Source: Candidatus Schekmanbacteria bacterium
GTDB lineage: Bacteria; CSSED10-310; JACPHN01
NCBI GenBank assembly: GCA_016188575.1
Contig: JACPHN010000097.1
Location: 1-64,000 of the forward strand
Length of the DNA stretch: 64,000 bases
Direction: 5' to 3'
Both the position numbers and the translations under genes were made by a program. Shown one piece after another: positions 8,182 through 17,664 of the stretch. A model generated the notes under the pieces. The model was given only the letters and a program-made list of their open reading frames with translations. It was not told where the DNA came from and made no database searches. Within the stretch, counting starts at the first letter, position 1; each line of letters starts with the position of its first letter.

Positions 8182-9170
8182 TGGGTCACCTCATTCGCGG
8201 TGGCCGGCCGCATGTCCTCGGCGGCCTCATCGGTGGTGAGCTGGAGGTAGATTTCTTCCAGAGACATCGCCTTGGTGCTGATTTCTCGCAGTCCCCAGCC
8301 GGAGCCGACGATCGACGCGGCGACGGATTCGCGCACATCGTGTCCTTGGGCACTTTCCACACTGAGGCGACAAATCCCGTCGGCGATTTCCTTGCCGCGG
8401 GCGATTTCACTTACGGCGCTGACGTTGGGAAGCTCGGCGACCTGGTGCGCGACTTCCGTGCCAGGACCCCGGACCTCAACAGTAATCTGCTGGGTCCCGC
8501 GGAGCCGCTGATTCAGGTGCTCGGGGGAGTCCTCCGCGACGACGCGACCGTTATTGATGATGACGACCTCGTCGCAAACCTGGCTCACCTCGGGCAAGAT
8601 ATGCGTCGACAGGATCACCGTGTGGTCACCGCGTAGGGACTTGATCAGCTCCCGGGTCTCGATGATCTGCCGGGGATCCAGGCCGGAGGTGGGTTCGTCG
8701 AGAATCAGCACGGGCGGGTTATGTAGGAGGGCTTGAGCGATCCCGACGCGCTGCCGGTATCCCTTGGAAAGGTGCCCGATCAGGCGCTTGCGAACGTCGC
8801 CGATCGCGACCCGCTCCATGACCTCGCGAATCCGCTTCGCACGGTCCGCGCGCGGTAGGCCACGGATTTTCGCACAAAACTTGAGATACCCTTCCGGCGT
8901 CATCTCATCGTAGAAGGATGGGTTTTCGGGGAGATATCCGACGCGCTTGCGAACCTCCAGAGAATTTTCGAAGACGTCGAACCCGGCGACCCGAGCCGAG
9001 CCTGCGGTTGGGGGGAGGAAGCAGTTCAGCACCTTCATGGTCGTGCTTTTCCCGGCTCCGTTGGGGCCGAGGAATCCGAGAATGGTCCCCTTGGCGACGT
9101 CGAAACTGACATCCACGACCGCTGGGATGTCAGCGTAGTACTTTGTCAGCTTTTTGACCTCGATCTCCAC
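8178..9170 (-). CDS. ABC transporter ATP-binding protein, GldA-like
   Basis: 330 residues. The start chosen is GTG 9170 (VEIEVKKLTKYYADIPAV), with AGGAG 7 bp upstream; the longer open frame beyond it is not protein-like. Walker A is GPNGAGKST, the signature is LSKGYRQRVGIAQ, Walker B is VLILDEPTSGLDP, and the switch His is in STHILPEV. A ~90-residue C-terminal extension (GPGTEVAHQVAELPNVSAV) is typical of drug-export/GldA subfamily ATPases. It powers the ABC-2 system formed with the next genes. It is separated by 143 bp from the ferredoxin-like gene upstream, so it may have its own promoter. Confidence 0.92.
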   Translation of the reverse strand: MEIEVKKLTKYYADIPAVVDVSFDVAKGTILGFLGPNGAGKSTTMKVLNCFLPPTAGSARVAGFDVFENSLEVRKRVGYLPENPSFYDEMTPEGYLKFCAKIRGLPRADRAKRIREVMERVAIGDVRKRLIGHLSKGYRQRVGIAQALLHNPPVLILDEPTSGLDPRQIIETRELIKSLRGDHTVILSTHILPEVSQVCDEVVIINNGRVVAEDSPEHLNQRLRGTQQITVEVRGPGTEVAHQVAELPNVSAVSEIARGKEIADGICRLSVESAQGHDVRESVAASIVGSGWGLREISTKAMSLEEIYLQLTTDEAAEDMRPATANEVTQ

Positions 9171-9313
9171 AACTCTACTCCTGATCTGATCATGAAGGAG
9201 GCCATTGCGGGCCTCGCGCGCAGCTCCGCGCTCGCACACTGCTCTGAAACACGAGACCTCGCCGGAAAGTTTCCACCCCTGGCGTGGCACCGAGGCCCTG
9301 GGAGGCGATCGCC

Positions 9314-9811
9314 TTACCGCTCTTTGCCCCCGAGCTTCCGCACGGATGACGTTCCCGGGCTGACGTCGACCCGCAGGCCGGCGAGGTAGGACGGGGCGCG
9401 CACCAGTGCCTGCGTCGGCACCTTGTGATAGGGCACACAGACGTCGACGGGGCAGACCCGGGCACACTTGTAGCAACCGGTGCACAAGTCGGGCAGAATA
9501 TCGTAGATTTCCGTGTCCGGGACAATGCAGTCCTCGGGGCAGACGGGCAAGCACTCGGTACAGGCGATGCAGCCAGGCAAGATGACGAACGGCTTCTTGA
9601 CTTTGAGCAGACCTTGGGCCTTGTACGTTTCGACCCGCAGCACGCGCAACGCGGCGACGGCGTCGTCAAGACGCTTTTTGGTACTGCGATAGTCGTGGTC
9701 GAGCGTATCGTGACGGGCCTCGGCCTGCCGCCGCGCGGCGCGGCCGGTGGCGAGAACATACAGGGCGATCGCGGTCGCTGCCAGCGATACGACCAACGAA
9801 GCGTAGATCAC
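9314..9811 (-). CDS. Membrane-anchored 2[4Fe-4S] ferredoxin-like protein
   Basis: 165 residues. There is one N-terminal membrane span (~3-22), then a charged helical stretch (~23-65), then two bacterial ferredoxin cluster motifs: C81/C84/C87/C91 and C110/C113/C116/C120, each followed by Pro. Extra cysteines lie at 95 and 125. The arrangement resembles RnfB-type or NrfC-like electron-transfer subunits, but no redox partner gene is adjacent. It probably passes electrons at the cytoplasmic face of the membrane. It diverges from the cyclophilin gene. Confidence 0.82.
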   Translation of the reverse strand: MIYASLVVSLAATAIALYVLATGRAARRQAEARHDTLDHDYRSTKKRLDDAVAALRVLRVETYKAQGLLKVKKPFVILPGCIACTECLPVCPEDCIVPDTEIYDILPDLCTGCYKCARVCPVDVCVPYHKVPTQALVRAPSYLAGLRVDVSPGTSSVRKLGGKER

Positions 9812-10181
9812 AGTGCGGTACTCCGGGGATGACCTTGGTGAAGGTGGTGCGCGTTTCGCCGATAGCGGCGCACCGAGGCTTCGTCGGTCCTTATACAGGG
9901 GCCGCTATCATTGTTCAACATGGGCAGTCGGGGGGCCGGCCCGGGCGGCACGCCGGTACCGGTGAGGTGTTGAAAAGCGCAAAAAAGGTCTACGATCCAT
10001 GCGCAGAAAAATCTAACGCTTTTTGGGGCTCGGCCCAGGTGCACGCCGTGCCTGAGTCCACCCCACCTCTCCCCGGCAAGCGAGGGGAGGGATGGAGGGC
10101 GGCGCGGTCGCGTCGACGTCGAACGGGCGCTGGATTCAGGCGTAGACGAACGCTTGCGAGTCGGGGATCGGAGGATTTAGA
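9812..10181. other. Divergent intergenic region with repeat element
   Basis: 370 bp between the ferredoxin-like gene (minus) and the cyclophilin gene (plus). No gene was seen. Promoters for both genes should lie here, but I could not pick a convincing hexamer pair. The right third is the dispersed element at 10050-10141. Confidence 0.6.
10050..10141. repeat. Dispersed palindromic element, copy 2 (MITE-like)
   Basis: 92 bp from GCCTGAGTCCACC to GGATTCAGGC. The ends are inverted repeats with one mismatch over 10 bp. Inside, CTCCCC (10069-10074) pairs with GGGGAG (10084-10089). It has the same organisation as copies 1 and 3: inverted ends around GC-rich hairpins, and no coding capacity. Confidence 0.65.
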
Positions 10182-10919
10182 ATGCCGCGCATGTTAACCA
10201 TCAGGTCAAGTCGGCTTTGTCGGATCGTTCAGACTGTCGCCGTCGCTCTTTTCGCCGCTGCGGCAATCGCCTCGTGTGGCGGGCAGAGCGAATCCCCTGG
10301 GAAGGAAGAAAAGATGCCATCAGCTTCTTCCGGCAACGCGCTCGTACCGAGCGAGGGGCCGGACAAGACGTTCACGCTCGACCAGGCCCTCGAGGGGCTG
10401 CCACAAGGCCGCGAGGTCTGGGCTTTGCTCCACACGAACATGGGAACGCTGGCCTGCCTGCTGTATCACGAACAAACGCCGCGGACGGTCGCCAACTTCG
10501 TTGGTTTGGCCCGCGGCAAGAAAGCGTGGCGCGATCCTCAGTCCGGACAATGGGTGCGCCGGCCGCTTTATGATGGGACGATATTCCACCGGGTGATCCC
10601 GAGCTTCATGATTCAAGGCGGCGATCCCCAGGGCACCGGGCGCGGCGGACCTGGGTATCGGTTTGCAGATGAGCTCGTGCCCACGCTTCGGCATGATCGC
10701 CCGGGTATTCTGAGCATGGCGAACGCCGGACCTGATTCCAACGGCAGTCAGTTCTTCATCACCGAAACGCCGACTCCGCACCTCAACAACCACCACTCCG
10801 TGTTCGGTCATTGCGATGACGTCGAGCTCGTCAAGAAGATCGCTCGGGTAGATCGTACTCCGGGCGATCGTCCGGCACAGCCTGTGACCCTGGAATCGGT
10901 TGAAATCGAGCGTCGCTAG
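10182..10919 (+). CDS. Peptidyl-prolyl cis-trans isomerase, cyclophilin type, lipoprotein
   Basis: 245 residues with GGAGG 7 bp before the ATG. An N-terminal hydrophobic stretch ends in a lipobox (AIASC, Cys32), so the mature protein is probably lipidated and faces the periplasm. The cyclophilin core runs ~75-240: NFVGLARGKKAW, then YDGTIFHRVIPSFMIQGGDP with the FHRVI catalytic Arg, then NGSQFFITETPTPHLN, then HSVFGHC. It should catalyse prolyl isomerisation during envelope protein folding. The stop is about 20 bp from the next gene, so the two are probably cotranscribed. Confidence 0.92.
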   Translation: MPRMLTIRSSRLCRIVQTVAVALFAAAAIASCGGQSESPGKEEKMPSASSGNALVPSEGPDKTFTLDQALEGLPQGREVWALLHTNMGTLACLLYHEQTPRTVANFVGLARGKKAWRDPQSGQWVRRPLYDGTIFHRVIPSFMIQGGDPQGTGRGGPGYRFADELVPTLRHDRPGILSMANAGPDSNGSQFFITETPTPHLNNHHSVFGHCDDVELVKKIARVDRTPGDRPAQPVTLESVEIERR

Positions 10920-10939
10920 TTGTTAGGAGCATGCAAGGG

Positions 10940-11782
10940 ATGCAAATCACGGAGTGTGTATCGGCCAACAGCGTGGTAACGGAGCTTCAGGGCAAGGATC
11001 GGCACGACGTGCTGCGCGAGCTTGTGGAGCTTCTGGCCGCCAACGGCCACGTTCCCGATTATGAGACGGCGCTCGAACATGTGCTTGAACGTGAGAGTCT
11101 CGAGTCGACCTGCATTGGTCAGGGCCTGGCGATCCCGCACGCGCGGGTGGCCGGGCTTTCCAACATGGCGGTCGCTTTCGGTCGCTCGCGCCCGGGTATT
11201 GATTTCAACGCGCTTGACGGATTCCCTGCGCATCTTGTTTTTCTGCTTCTCTATCCGCCTAAGGATGCCGCCAAACACCTGTCGTTTCTGTCCGAGCTGT
11301 CCACGTTGGCGGTCCGCCACAACCTGGTCGCGCGACTCATGGAGGCCCCGGATGCCGGCACAATCCTCCGCGTGCTTGCCGACGCCGACGCCGAGCACGA
11401 AGCGTCCATTGCCCGCGGCGCTCAGCAGAGTGTGGCCGGCGCCAGCGAGCAACGGGCGGACGAGGGAGGCCTCGTCAACCCCGTGATCGCGCTCCTGGCG
11501 CGACTCCAGCGATTTGAGCAGCACAAGGCCGCAATCGCCGGCGAACCTATTCCGGATGCTCTCGACGAGAAGATTCTCAACATCAAGTCGCTGGTGCCAA
11601 AACGCCATCTGGATCACTTCTACAAGCTGATGGATCGGCGAGGCCTCGCAGTGGTCCCAGTGGAGCGCGGCGCCTGCCAGGGCTGCCACATGCAGTTCTC
11701 GAGCGCATTCAATCAGGAGATTTCAAATCCTCGCCGAATCTTCAACTGCCCGAGTTGCCGGCGTTTTCTCTTTATTGTCTAG
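10940..11782 (+). CDS. PTS EIIA (PtsN-like) domain fused to a C4 zinc ribbon
   Basis: 280 residues from ATG 10940 (an alternative ATG at 10931 lies too close to AGGAG). Residues ~1-145 match the fructose/nitrogen PTS EIIA family, with the phosphorylatable His in GLAIPHARV (His67). A linker (~146-180) is followed by a helical stretch and KHRL-type region (PKRHLDHFYKLMDRRG). It ends in CQGCH...NCPSC, the C4 zinc ribbon seen at the end of DUF164/CdsZ-type proteins. PtsN-type proteins are phosphorylation sensors. The zinc ribbon could give nucleic-acid or protein binding, so I infer a phospho-regulated effector. The fusion is unusual; I know of no named protein with it. Confidence 0.85.
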   Translation: MQITECVSANSVVTELQGKDRHDVLRELVELLAANGHVPDYETALEHVLERESLESTCIGQGLAIPHARVAGLSNMAVAFGRSRPGIDFNALDGFPAHLVFLLLYPPKDAAKHLSFLSELSTLAVRHNLVARLMEAPDAGTILRVLADADAEHEASIARGAQQSVAGASEQRADEGGLVNPVIALLARLQRFEQHKAAIAGEPIPDALDEKILNIKSLVPKRHLDHFYKLMDRRGLAVVPVERGACQGCHMQFSSAFNQEISNPRRIFNCPSCRRFLFIV

Positions 11783-11939
11783 GCGCGCGGCCTGAACAAG
11801 ACGAGTGGCGCGCCACCGGGCCGTCCAATGGGTCCTAAAGCGCGGGGCGACCGGTGCCGATGAGATCGACAGGTCCGCCGATGCTGTGACCTTTGTGTAT
11901 CTCTCAGAACTTGCGCCGCACCCCAAGAATGGTGTTCGA

Positions 11940-12638
11940 ATGCGACTGACCGTTTCGAGCCTCGCTGCTCTGCTCGTATGTACTGCGATGTGGATTCCCC
12001 GCGCAGGCGCTACGGGTGGGTTTTTGGGTGCGAGCGATGAGGCGCGAGCCGGGTTTGATCCCGGAGTGGAGCTCCACTACGGCAACTTCGAGATCCACCA
12101 GATTGGCGGACCATTTCACAAGTTTTCCGGGCAGATGCTGGGGGCTCAGGGGCAGCTCCATTTGACCACCGGCCTGAGCGTGGTATTCGGCAACGACCTG
12201 ATGGACGGCGAGCGGACCACGACGACTGCGCGCACCGATCTCGGAACCGACTTCTCCCAGCAGGATCATAGCGGTCTCAAAGCAGTCCTGTGGGGCGGGT
12301 CGTTTCGCTTACATCTGCTCTTTTTTCGAAAAGAGATCCGCCGGCTGTTCGATCCGTTCGTCGAGGCCGGGGTCATGGGCACCTCAGTGCGTATCGAAAA
12401 CCGCACCGTCCTCACCGGCAACGGAATTCGCACCGAGGCCTTTGTGCGCGACACCCAGTGGGATGTCGGGTATTTCGGCGCCCTGGGTATGCAGGTCGCG
12501 GTGCACTCCCGAGTGATGTTGCAGGCAGTCTTGCGCTACGATTATCTTGTGGTCGAGATGCCGCGCAGTAACTTGCCCCCGACTCTCGACATGGAGGGGG
12601 CGCGGCTGCTAGGCGGGATCCGCTACCGCTTTCGCTAG
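11940..12638 (+). CDS. Outer-membrane beta-barrel candidate
   Basis: 232 residues from ATG 11940, where a clean signal peptide begins (MRLTVSSLAALLVCTAMW, cleavage after RAGA). The rest is alternating polar/hydrophobic beta strands (HYGNFEIHQIGGPF, QLHLTTGLSVVFGND, VMLQAVLRYDYLVVEM). It ends GGIRYRFR, with Phe next to last rather than as the usual final residue. This fits a small 8-stranded outer-membrane barrel. I recognise no specific family. It is separated by 157 bp from the EIIA gene, with the Lon promoter downstream. Confidence 0.6.
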   Translation: MRLTVSSLAALLVCTAMWIPRAGATGGFLGASDEARAGFDPGVELHYGNFEIHQIGGPFHKFSGQMLGAQGQLHLTTGLSVVFGNDLMDGERTTTTARTDLGTDFSQQDHSGLKAVLWGGSFRLHLLFFRKEIRRLFDPFVEAGVMGTSVRIENRTVLTGNGIRTEAFVRDTQWDVGYFGALGMQVAVHSRVMLQAVLRYDYLVVEMPRSNLPPTLDMEGARLLGGIRYRFR

Positions 12639-12713
12639 GCTTCGGCGCCAGCCGGTCTCGACATCGACCAGCGAAGAGCCTAAACTGCGCAGTCGTATTT
12701 TGTACCGCGAAAC

Positions 12714-12742
12714 TTGACAGTACTACACTCAGGTCCTATGTA
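12714..12742 (+). promoter_or_regulatory. Candidate sigma-70 promoter for lon
   Basis: TTGACA (12714-12719, perfect -35) is followed after 17 bp by TATGTA (12737-12742), a weak -10. It lies 37 bp before the lon start in the only gap upstream of that gene. No CIRCE or clear heat-shock element was seen. Confidence 0.45.
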
Positions 12743-12778
12743 AAGAGTGATGTATACCCGCAAAACCGAGGCCGCACA

Positions 12779-15301
12779 ATGACGCTCGAAAACACCCTGG
12801 AGCCGGAGGACCCGGGAACCGAGGCCGGTTCCGGGCCCGAGGAGCTTCCCATTCTGCCCATCCGGGGAACGGTGCTGTATCCCCGTCTGATCATGCCCAT
12901 GGTCGTGGGGCGGCGCAAGTCAGTCAAGCTCATCAACGAGGCGATGCGCGGCTCCCGCTTGATCGGCATCGTCGCACAGCGCAATCCCGAAGACGATGAC
13001 CCCGAGTTCGAGGATCTCTACTCGATCGGCTGCGCAGCGACGATCCTCAAGATGATTCGTATGCCCCAGGGTGAGCTTCGGGTCATCGTGCAGGGACTCC
13101 GCCGCGTGCACCTCGACGAGGTCGTCACCCGAGAACCGTACTGGGTCGCACGGGTCACGACAGTCACCGACCAGGTTGGTGAGTCTGCCGATCTGAATGC
13201 CGTGGTCGCCCACGTCAAGCAGCAGTTTCAGCGCGCGGTGGAAGAAAGCTCATACCTCTCCGATGACATCCTGACGGCGCTGAACAACGTGGAGAGCCCG
13301 GGCGGCATCGCGGACCTCATCGCCTTCCAGATCAACGCCGCGCTTCCCGACAAACAGGCGGTTCTGGAATCGCTGGGCGTCACCGAGAGGCTTAACAAGG
13401 TAGCGCTCATGCTGGCCAAGGAGCTCGAGCTCATCGAGCTATCGCAGCGCGTGCAGTCCCAGGTCAAGGATGAGATGAGCCGCAGCCAGCGCGAGCACCT
13501 GATCCGGGAGCAGATGAAGGCGCTGCAGCGAGAGCTTGGCGAGGAAGACGACCACGCGGCGGAGATTACCGAGCTGCAGGAAAAGATCGAAAAGGCGGGC
13601 ATGCCTGAGGACGTGAAGAAGGAGGCTGACCGCGAGCTCAAGCGCCTGAGCCGGATTCATCCGTCAAGCGCCGAGTACACCGTGGCGCGCACGTATCTCG
13701 ATTGGCTCACCTATATGCCCTGGGCGATCCTCACCGAGGATGTGCTCGACATCGCTCAGGCGCGGAGGATCCTGAACGAGGACCACTACGACCTCGAGAA
13801 AGTCAAGAAGAGGATCCTCGAGTATCTGGCGGTGCGAAAGCTCAAGAGCGAGATGAAAGGGCCGATCCTGTGCTTTGTTGGCCCTCCCGGCGTCGGCAAG
13901 ACGAGCCTCGGCAAATCCATCGCGCGGGCGATGGAGCGAAAGTTCATTCGCATCAGCCTCGGCGGGGTGCGCGACGAGGCCGAGGTCCGGGGACACCGGC
14001 GAACCTATATCGGTGCGCTTCCCGGCCGCATTATCCAGGGCATCCGCAAAGCGGGTAGTCGAAACCCGGTGTTCATGCTCGACGAAGTCGACAAGATGTC
14101 GATGGACTTTCGCGGCGACCCCTCCGCGGCGCTCCTGGAAGTGCTCGATCCAGAGCAAAACCACGGGTTCAGCGATCACTATCTGGACGTGGCGTTTGAC
14201 CTCTCCAAGGTCTTGTTTATCGCCACGGCGAATTTTCTGGACCCCATTCCGCCCGCCCTACTGGACCGCATGGAGGTCATCCGGCTCCCAGGATACACGA
14301 GCGAAGAGAAGGTTACGATCGCCAAGACCTATCTGGTCACCAAACAGCTCGAAGAGCATGGACTGACGGCGGAGAAGCTCGAGCTCACCGACGATACCCT
14401 GCGCCGCATCGTGTCGGACTACACGAAGGAGGCCGGGGTGCGCAATTTCGAGCGCCGGATCGCCGCCATCTGCCGGGCCGTCGCAATGAAGGTCGCGGAA
14501 GGCGAGGAAAGCAAGCAGGTGATCGAGCCCGAGCAGTTGTTCGACCTGCTCGGACCGCAATCGCACTTTCCCGAAGTGGCGGAGCGGACGGGAATCCCAG
14601 GAGTGGCGACCGGGCTGGCCTGGACCGCGGCGGGCGGGGAGATCCTCTTCATCGAGGCCACGCGCATGCCCGGGAAGGGAGTAATCTCGCTGACGGGGCA
14701 GCTCGGCGACGTGATGAAAGAATCCGCTCACGCCGCGCTCAGCTATCTGCGTTCGCGCGCCCAAGAGCTGGGCATTGACGCCCGCTTCCTGCAGCGCTGG
14801 GACCTACACATCCACATTCCTTCCGGGGCCATTCCGAAAGATGGGCCATCCGCGGGCATCACGCTGTTTTCCGCGGTGCTCTCGCTGCTGACGGGCTGGA
14901 TCGTGCGGAAAGATTTCGCCATGACCGGCGAGATCTCCTTGCGGGGGCTGATTCTCCCCGTAGGCGGAATCAAGGAAAAAGTCCTTGCCGCAAAACAGGC
15001 GGGAATCCCCAACGTCCTGCTGCCGGAGCTCAACCGGAAGGACCTGGAAGAGGTCGGCGAGGAGCTGCGCAAGGACATGATCTTTCACTTCGCCAAGAAC
15101 GTGGAAGAGGCGATGGAAATCGTTTTCGACCAGGCGTCCGTGGAAGAGCGAAAGAAGGCTGCCGCAGTCGCCGCGGTAGGCGGTGGCATGCCGGATGCCC
15201 AGCGCCCCGCCGGTGGTCGAAGACGTCGGCGCAACCGGCACCTGGATCACCTCGACACCCCGGACAAGCAGCCGCCACCGCCATCTCGCCTTGGCGCCTG
15301 A
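12779..15301 (+). CDS. lon: ATP-dependent protease Lon (LonA type)
   Basis: 840 residues, near the usual Lon length of ~780-820. The N-terminal substrate-recognition domain ([19 protein letters not shown]) spans ~20-225, a coiled region ~235-305 and the AAA+ module ~350-540. Walker A is GPPGVGKTS and Walker B is [10 protein letters not shown]. The protease domain holds the Ser-Lys dyad: Ser691 in DGPSAG and Lys734 in GGIKEK. The ~45-residue C-terminal tail is basic and Pro-rich ([13 protein letters not shown]) and looks like an extension specific to this lineage. It degrades misfolded and regulatory proteins in the cytoplasm. A TTGACA-containing promoter lies just upstream. Confidence 0.97.
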   Translation: MTLENTLEPEDPGTEAGSGPEELPILPIRGTVLYPRLIMPMVVGRRKSVKLINEAMRGSRLIGIVAQRNPEDDDPEFEDLYSIGCAATILKMIRMPQGELRVIVQGLRRVHLDEVVTREPYWVARVTTVTDQVGESADLNAVVAHVKQQFQRAVEESSYLSDDILTALNNVESPGGIADLIAFQINAALPDKQAVLESLGVTERLNKVALMLAKELELIELSQRVQSQVKDEMSRSQREHLIREQMKALQRELGEEDDHAAEITELQEKIEKAGMPEDVKKEADRELKRLSRIHPSSAEYTVARTYLDWLTYMPWAILTEDVLDIAQARRILNEDHYDLEKVKKRILEYLAVRKLKSEMKGPILCFVGPPGVGKTSLGKSIARAMERKFIRISLGGVRDEAEVRGHRRTYIGALPGRIIQGIRKAGSRNPVFMLDEVDKMSMDFRGDPSAALLEVLDPEQNHGFSDHYLDVAFDLSKVLFIATANFLDPIPPALLDRMEVIRLPGYTSEEKVTIAKTYLVTKQLEEHGLTAEKLELTDDTLRRIVSDYTKEAGVRNFERRIAAICRAVAMKVAEGEESKQVIEPEQLFDLLGPQSHFPEVAERTGIPGVATGLAWTAAGGEILFIEATRMPGKGVISLTGQLGDVMKESAHAALSYLRSRAQELGIDARFLQRWDLHIHIPSGAIPKDGPSAGITLFSAVLSLLTGWIVRKDFAMTGEISLRGLILPVGGIKEKVLAAKQAGIPNVLLPELNRKDLEEVGEELRKDMIFHFAKNVEEAMEIVFDQASVEERKKAAAVAAVGGGMPDAQRPAGGRRRRRNRHLDHLDTPDKQPPPPSRLGA

Positions 15302-15352
15302 CAGATAGACCGCAATCCCCCTCGCTAGCTCGCGATCAAGAGGAGAAGACTG

Positions 15353-17575
15353 ATGGGCTCTAGACTATCCCGGTGGATAGGTTGTCTCATGCTGATCACG
15401 GTTGCCGTGATGATTCTGGGAATCACGGGTGACGCGGGAGCCAAAGACAAGGAACCGGCATCGACAGATACGAGCAACTACTCGGTCACGGTTTCGTCGA
15501 CATTTGTCCAGGTGCCGGTCACGGTCGTGGATGGCGACGGCAAGCCGGTCGCCAACCTCACCGCAGGTGATTTCACGCTGCTCGACAATGGCGACGAGCA
15601 AAAGGTCACATCCTTCGAGACCGTGGACCTTGGCGCGGAGACCGCCCGGGAGGCGGTGCGGGCGACGCCGGCTGCCCGCCGCAACGTGATCTTCTTATTC
15701 GACCTCACGTTCACCACCCTCTCCGGCCTCTTGCGGGCTCAGGAAGCCGTGCTCGAGGCGTTGGATAGCGAGCTCGGCGCTGCCGATCTCGCCGGGGTCG
15801 CGACCTTCTCCGCGAAAAGTGGGCTCAGGTTCCTGGTCACTCTGACGTCGGACCGCAATCAGCTACGCGGGGCAGTGGGCGGCCTCGGTCTGGACAAGGC
15901 GGACCGCCTCACGGACCAGCTCGGGTTAGTGTATTCCCTGATGTCGCCGGCGCAGGCGCTGACGGGAGGCGAGAAAAAAGCGGCGGTCACCGAGGCTTTG
16001 CGCGAGCAGCTCAGCAGTATCGCACAGGCAGGCGGCCGCAATGATGAGGCCCGGTATGAGGCCGACGTCTCCTCGCTGACCGATGCGCTGGTCGCTATTG
16101 CTGCTGGCCTCGACCCCGTTGCCGGGCGCAAGCACGTGATCCTGTTGTCCTCGGGTTTCAGCGACCGCTTGCTTTCGGGCGACACCTCCATGGAGGCGAT
16201 GCGAACCGAGGCAGTGGCGCGAGAAGAGGGGGAGGTCTGGGAGGCCGACTCGAACCGGACGTTTGGCTCGAGCACCCTCAAGCGACGCCTGTCGATGGCG
16301 CTGGAAGCTATTCAAAAATCCGACGTAGTGGTTGACACGGTCGACACCGCCGGCCTGCGGGCGGGAGGCGCCATCGGCGCCGCTCAGGCCGCGTCGATGG
16401 CCGTGGGCAGCAAGGCAGGGGCGGGCAGCGTTTCCGAGTCGGTCGCGGAGAGCACCGGTCCGGCCGAGGGTAAGGCCTCCCTCTCCTTGATCGCGCGGGA
16501 CACGGGCGGCACGTTTCACCAGAACTCGAACGACCTCAAGAAGCCGCTGGCGGACATCTCAGCGGCGACCCGCTACGTCTACGTGCTCGGGTATCAGCCT
16601 TCGGAGCAGGAGGGTCCCGGCGAATACCACAAGCTCAAGGTCAAACTGAATGACCGAAAGATGGAACCGGCCCACCGCGCCGGGTACTTCGAGCCGCGGC
16701 CGTACGAGCAGCTCGCGCCCATAGCCCGGCAGCTCAGTGCCGCGAGCTTCCTGACCAGCAGCCCGGTCCGCGAAGACCTCGCTGTAAAGGTGCTGGCTCA
16801 GCCGTTCAAGCAAGCTGGCGACAAGGCGCTCGTCCCCGTGATTTTGGAAGCCGCCAACGCGTTTACGACCAAAACCGGGGAGGACACCGCCGTTGCGCTA
16901 GAGCTCTTTGGTTATGCGACGACACCGGAGGGGGCAGTGGCCGACTTCTTCAACCAGAATCTCGGCTTCGACCTGACCAAGCTGCCACCGCAGCTCAAGG
17001 GGGCCGGGCTGCGCTATTACGGCGTCTTCCAACTGCCCGCCGGCACGTACACATTGCGCTTCCTACTGCGCAATGCCAGGACCGGCCATTCCGGGTTGCT
17101 TGCCGAGGAGTTGGTGGTGCCCTCGTTTGGCGCGAAGGACCCCGTAGTTCTCGCGCCGCTATTTCTGGATCCCGAAACCCCGTGGGTGCTCGCTCGAAAT
17201 CCCAATGCGACGGCTCCGAACCTGTTTCCTTTTTGGCTGACCGGAAGTCCGTACATCCCCGCCGCGGGACCTCAGTTCGATCGCGGTGTCAAGAAGAACG
17301 TGTGCGTCGTGTCCTACAATCTTCAGGATGCCGTGAAAGCGGGAACGCTAAACGTTACAGGCCAGGTAGTCGGCCCGGACGGCAACCCCGCGAAGGATCC
17401 GACAGTAACACTCAAGGGAAAGGATGTGGCGGAGGACTCACCCGACCAGGTGCGGTTCGTCTTCGAATTGGCGACGGCCGAAGCGGTGTCGGGGCGCTAC
17501 GAGCTCCGGGTAACAGTGGAAGACCAGTCGACGGGAACCAAGTATGAGCGCTCGGCCCCATTCTTGATTCGCTAG
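15353..17575 (+). CDS. Secreted VWFA-related domain protein (TIGR03436-like)
   Basis: 740 residues, ATG with AGAGGAG upstream. The signal peptide or anchor spans ~10-30. The conserved lead-in of the family is present: VQVPVTVVDGDGKPVANLTAGDFTLLDNGDEQKVTSFE (quoted in parts, ~50-85). A von Willebrand A-like domain follows (NVIFLFDLTFTTLSGL, HVILLSSGFSDR), up to about residue 430. The first motif, DLTFT, is a degenerate MIDAS (DxSxS). The C-terminal ~300 residues are beta-rich and uncharacterised. Proteins of this type are abundant in Acidobacteria and related lineages; their function is unknown. It may share an operon with lon (51-bp gap), but the next gene has its own promoter. Confidence 0.85.
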   Translation: MGSRLSRWIGCLMLITVAVMILGITGDAGAKDKEPASTDTSNYSVTVSSTFVQVPVTVVDGDGKPVANLTAGDFTLLDNGDEQKVTSFETVDLGAETAREAVRATPAARRNVIFLFDLTFTTLSGLLRAQEAVLEALDSELGAADLAGVATFSAKSGLRFLVTLTSDRNQLRGAVGGLGLDKADRLTDQLGLVYSLMSPAQALTGGEKKAAVTEALREQLSSIAQAGGRNDEARYEADVSSLTDALVAIAAGLDPVAGRKHVILLSSGFSDRLLSGDTSMEAMRTEAVAREEGEVWEADSNRTFGSSTLKRRLSMALEAIQKSDVVVDTVDTAGLRAGGAIGAAQAASMAVGSKAGAGSVSESVAESTGPAEGKASLSLIARDTGGTFHQNSNDLKKPLADISAATRYVYVLGYQPSEQEGPGEYHKLKVKLNDRKMEPAHRAGYFEPRPYEQLAPIARQLSAASFLTSSPVREDLAVKVLAQPFKQAGDKALVPVILEAANAFTTKTGEDTAVALELFGYATTPEGAVADFFNQNLGFDLTKLPPQLKGAGLRYYGVFQLPAGTYTLRFLLRNARTGHSGLLAEELVVPSFGAKDPVVLAPLFLDPETPWVLARNPNATAPNLFPFWLTGSPYIPAAGPQFDRGVKKNVCVVSYNLQDAVKAGTLNVTGQVVGPDGNPAKDPTVTLKGKDVAEDSPDQVRFVFELATAEAVSGRYELRVTVEDQSTGTKYERSAPFLIR

Positions 17576-17599
17576 GCGCGCGCGCAGGTTTAGATCGTC

Positions 17600-17629
17600 T
17601 TGAACTGTCGCGGTGCGGCAAAGTAAACT
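17600..17629 (+). promoter_or_regulatory. Candidate sigma-70 promoter for the TPR gene
   Basis: TTGAAC (17600-17605), an 18-bp spacer and TAAACT (17624-17629), 35 bp before the start at 17665. Both hexamers are good matches, and the region lies between the VWFA gene stop and the TPR gene. Confidence 0.55.
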
Positions 17630-17664
17630 GCCTGTATGAGCCGCTTCCCTCCGGAGAGAACAAC

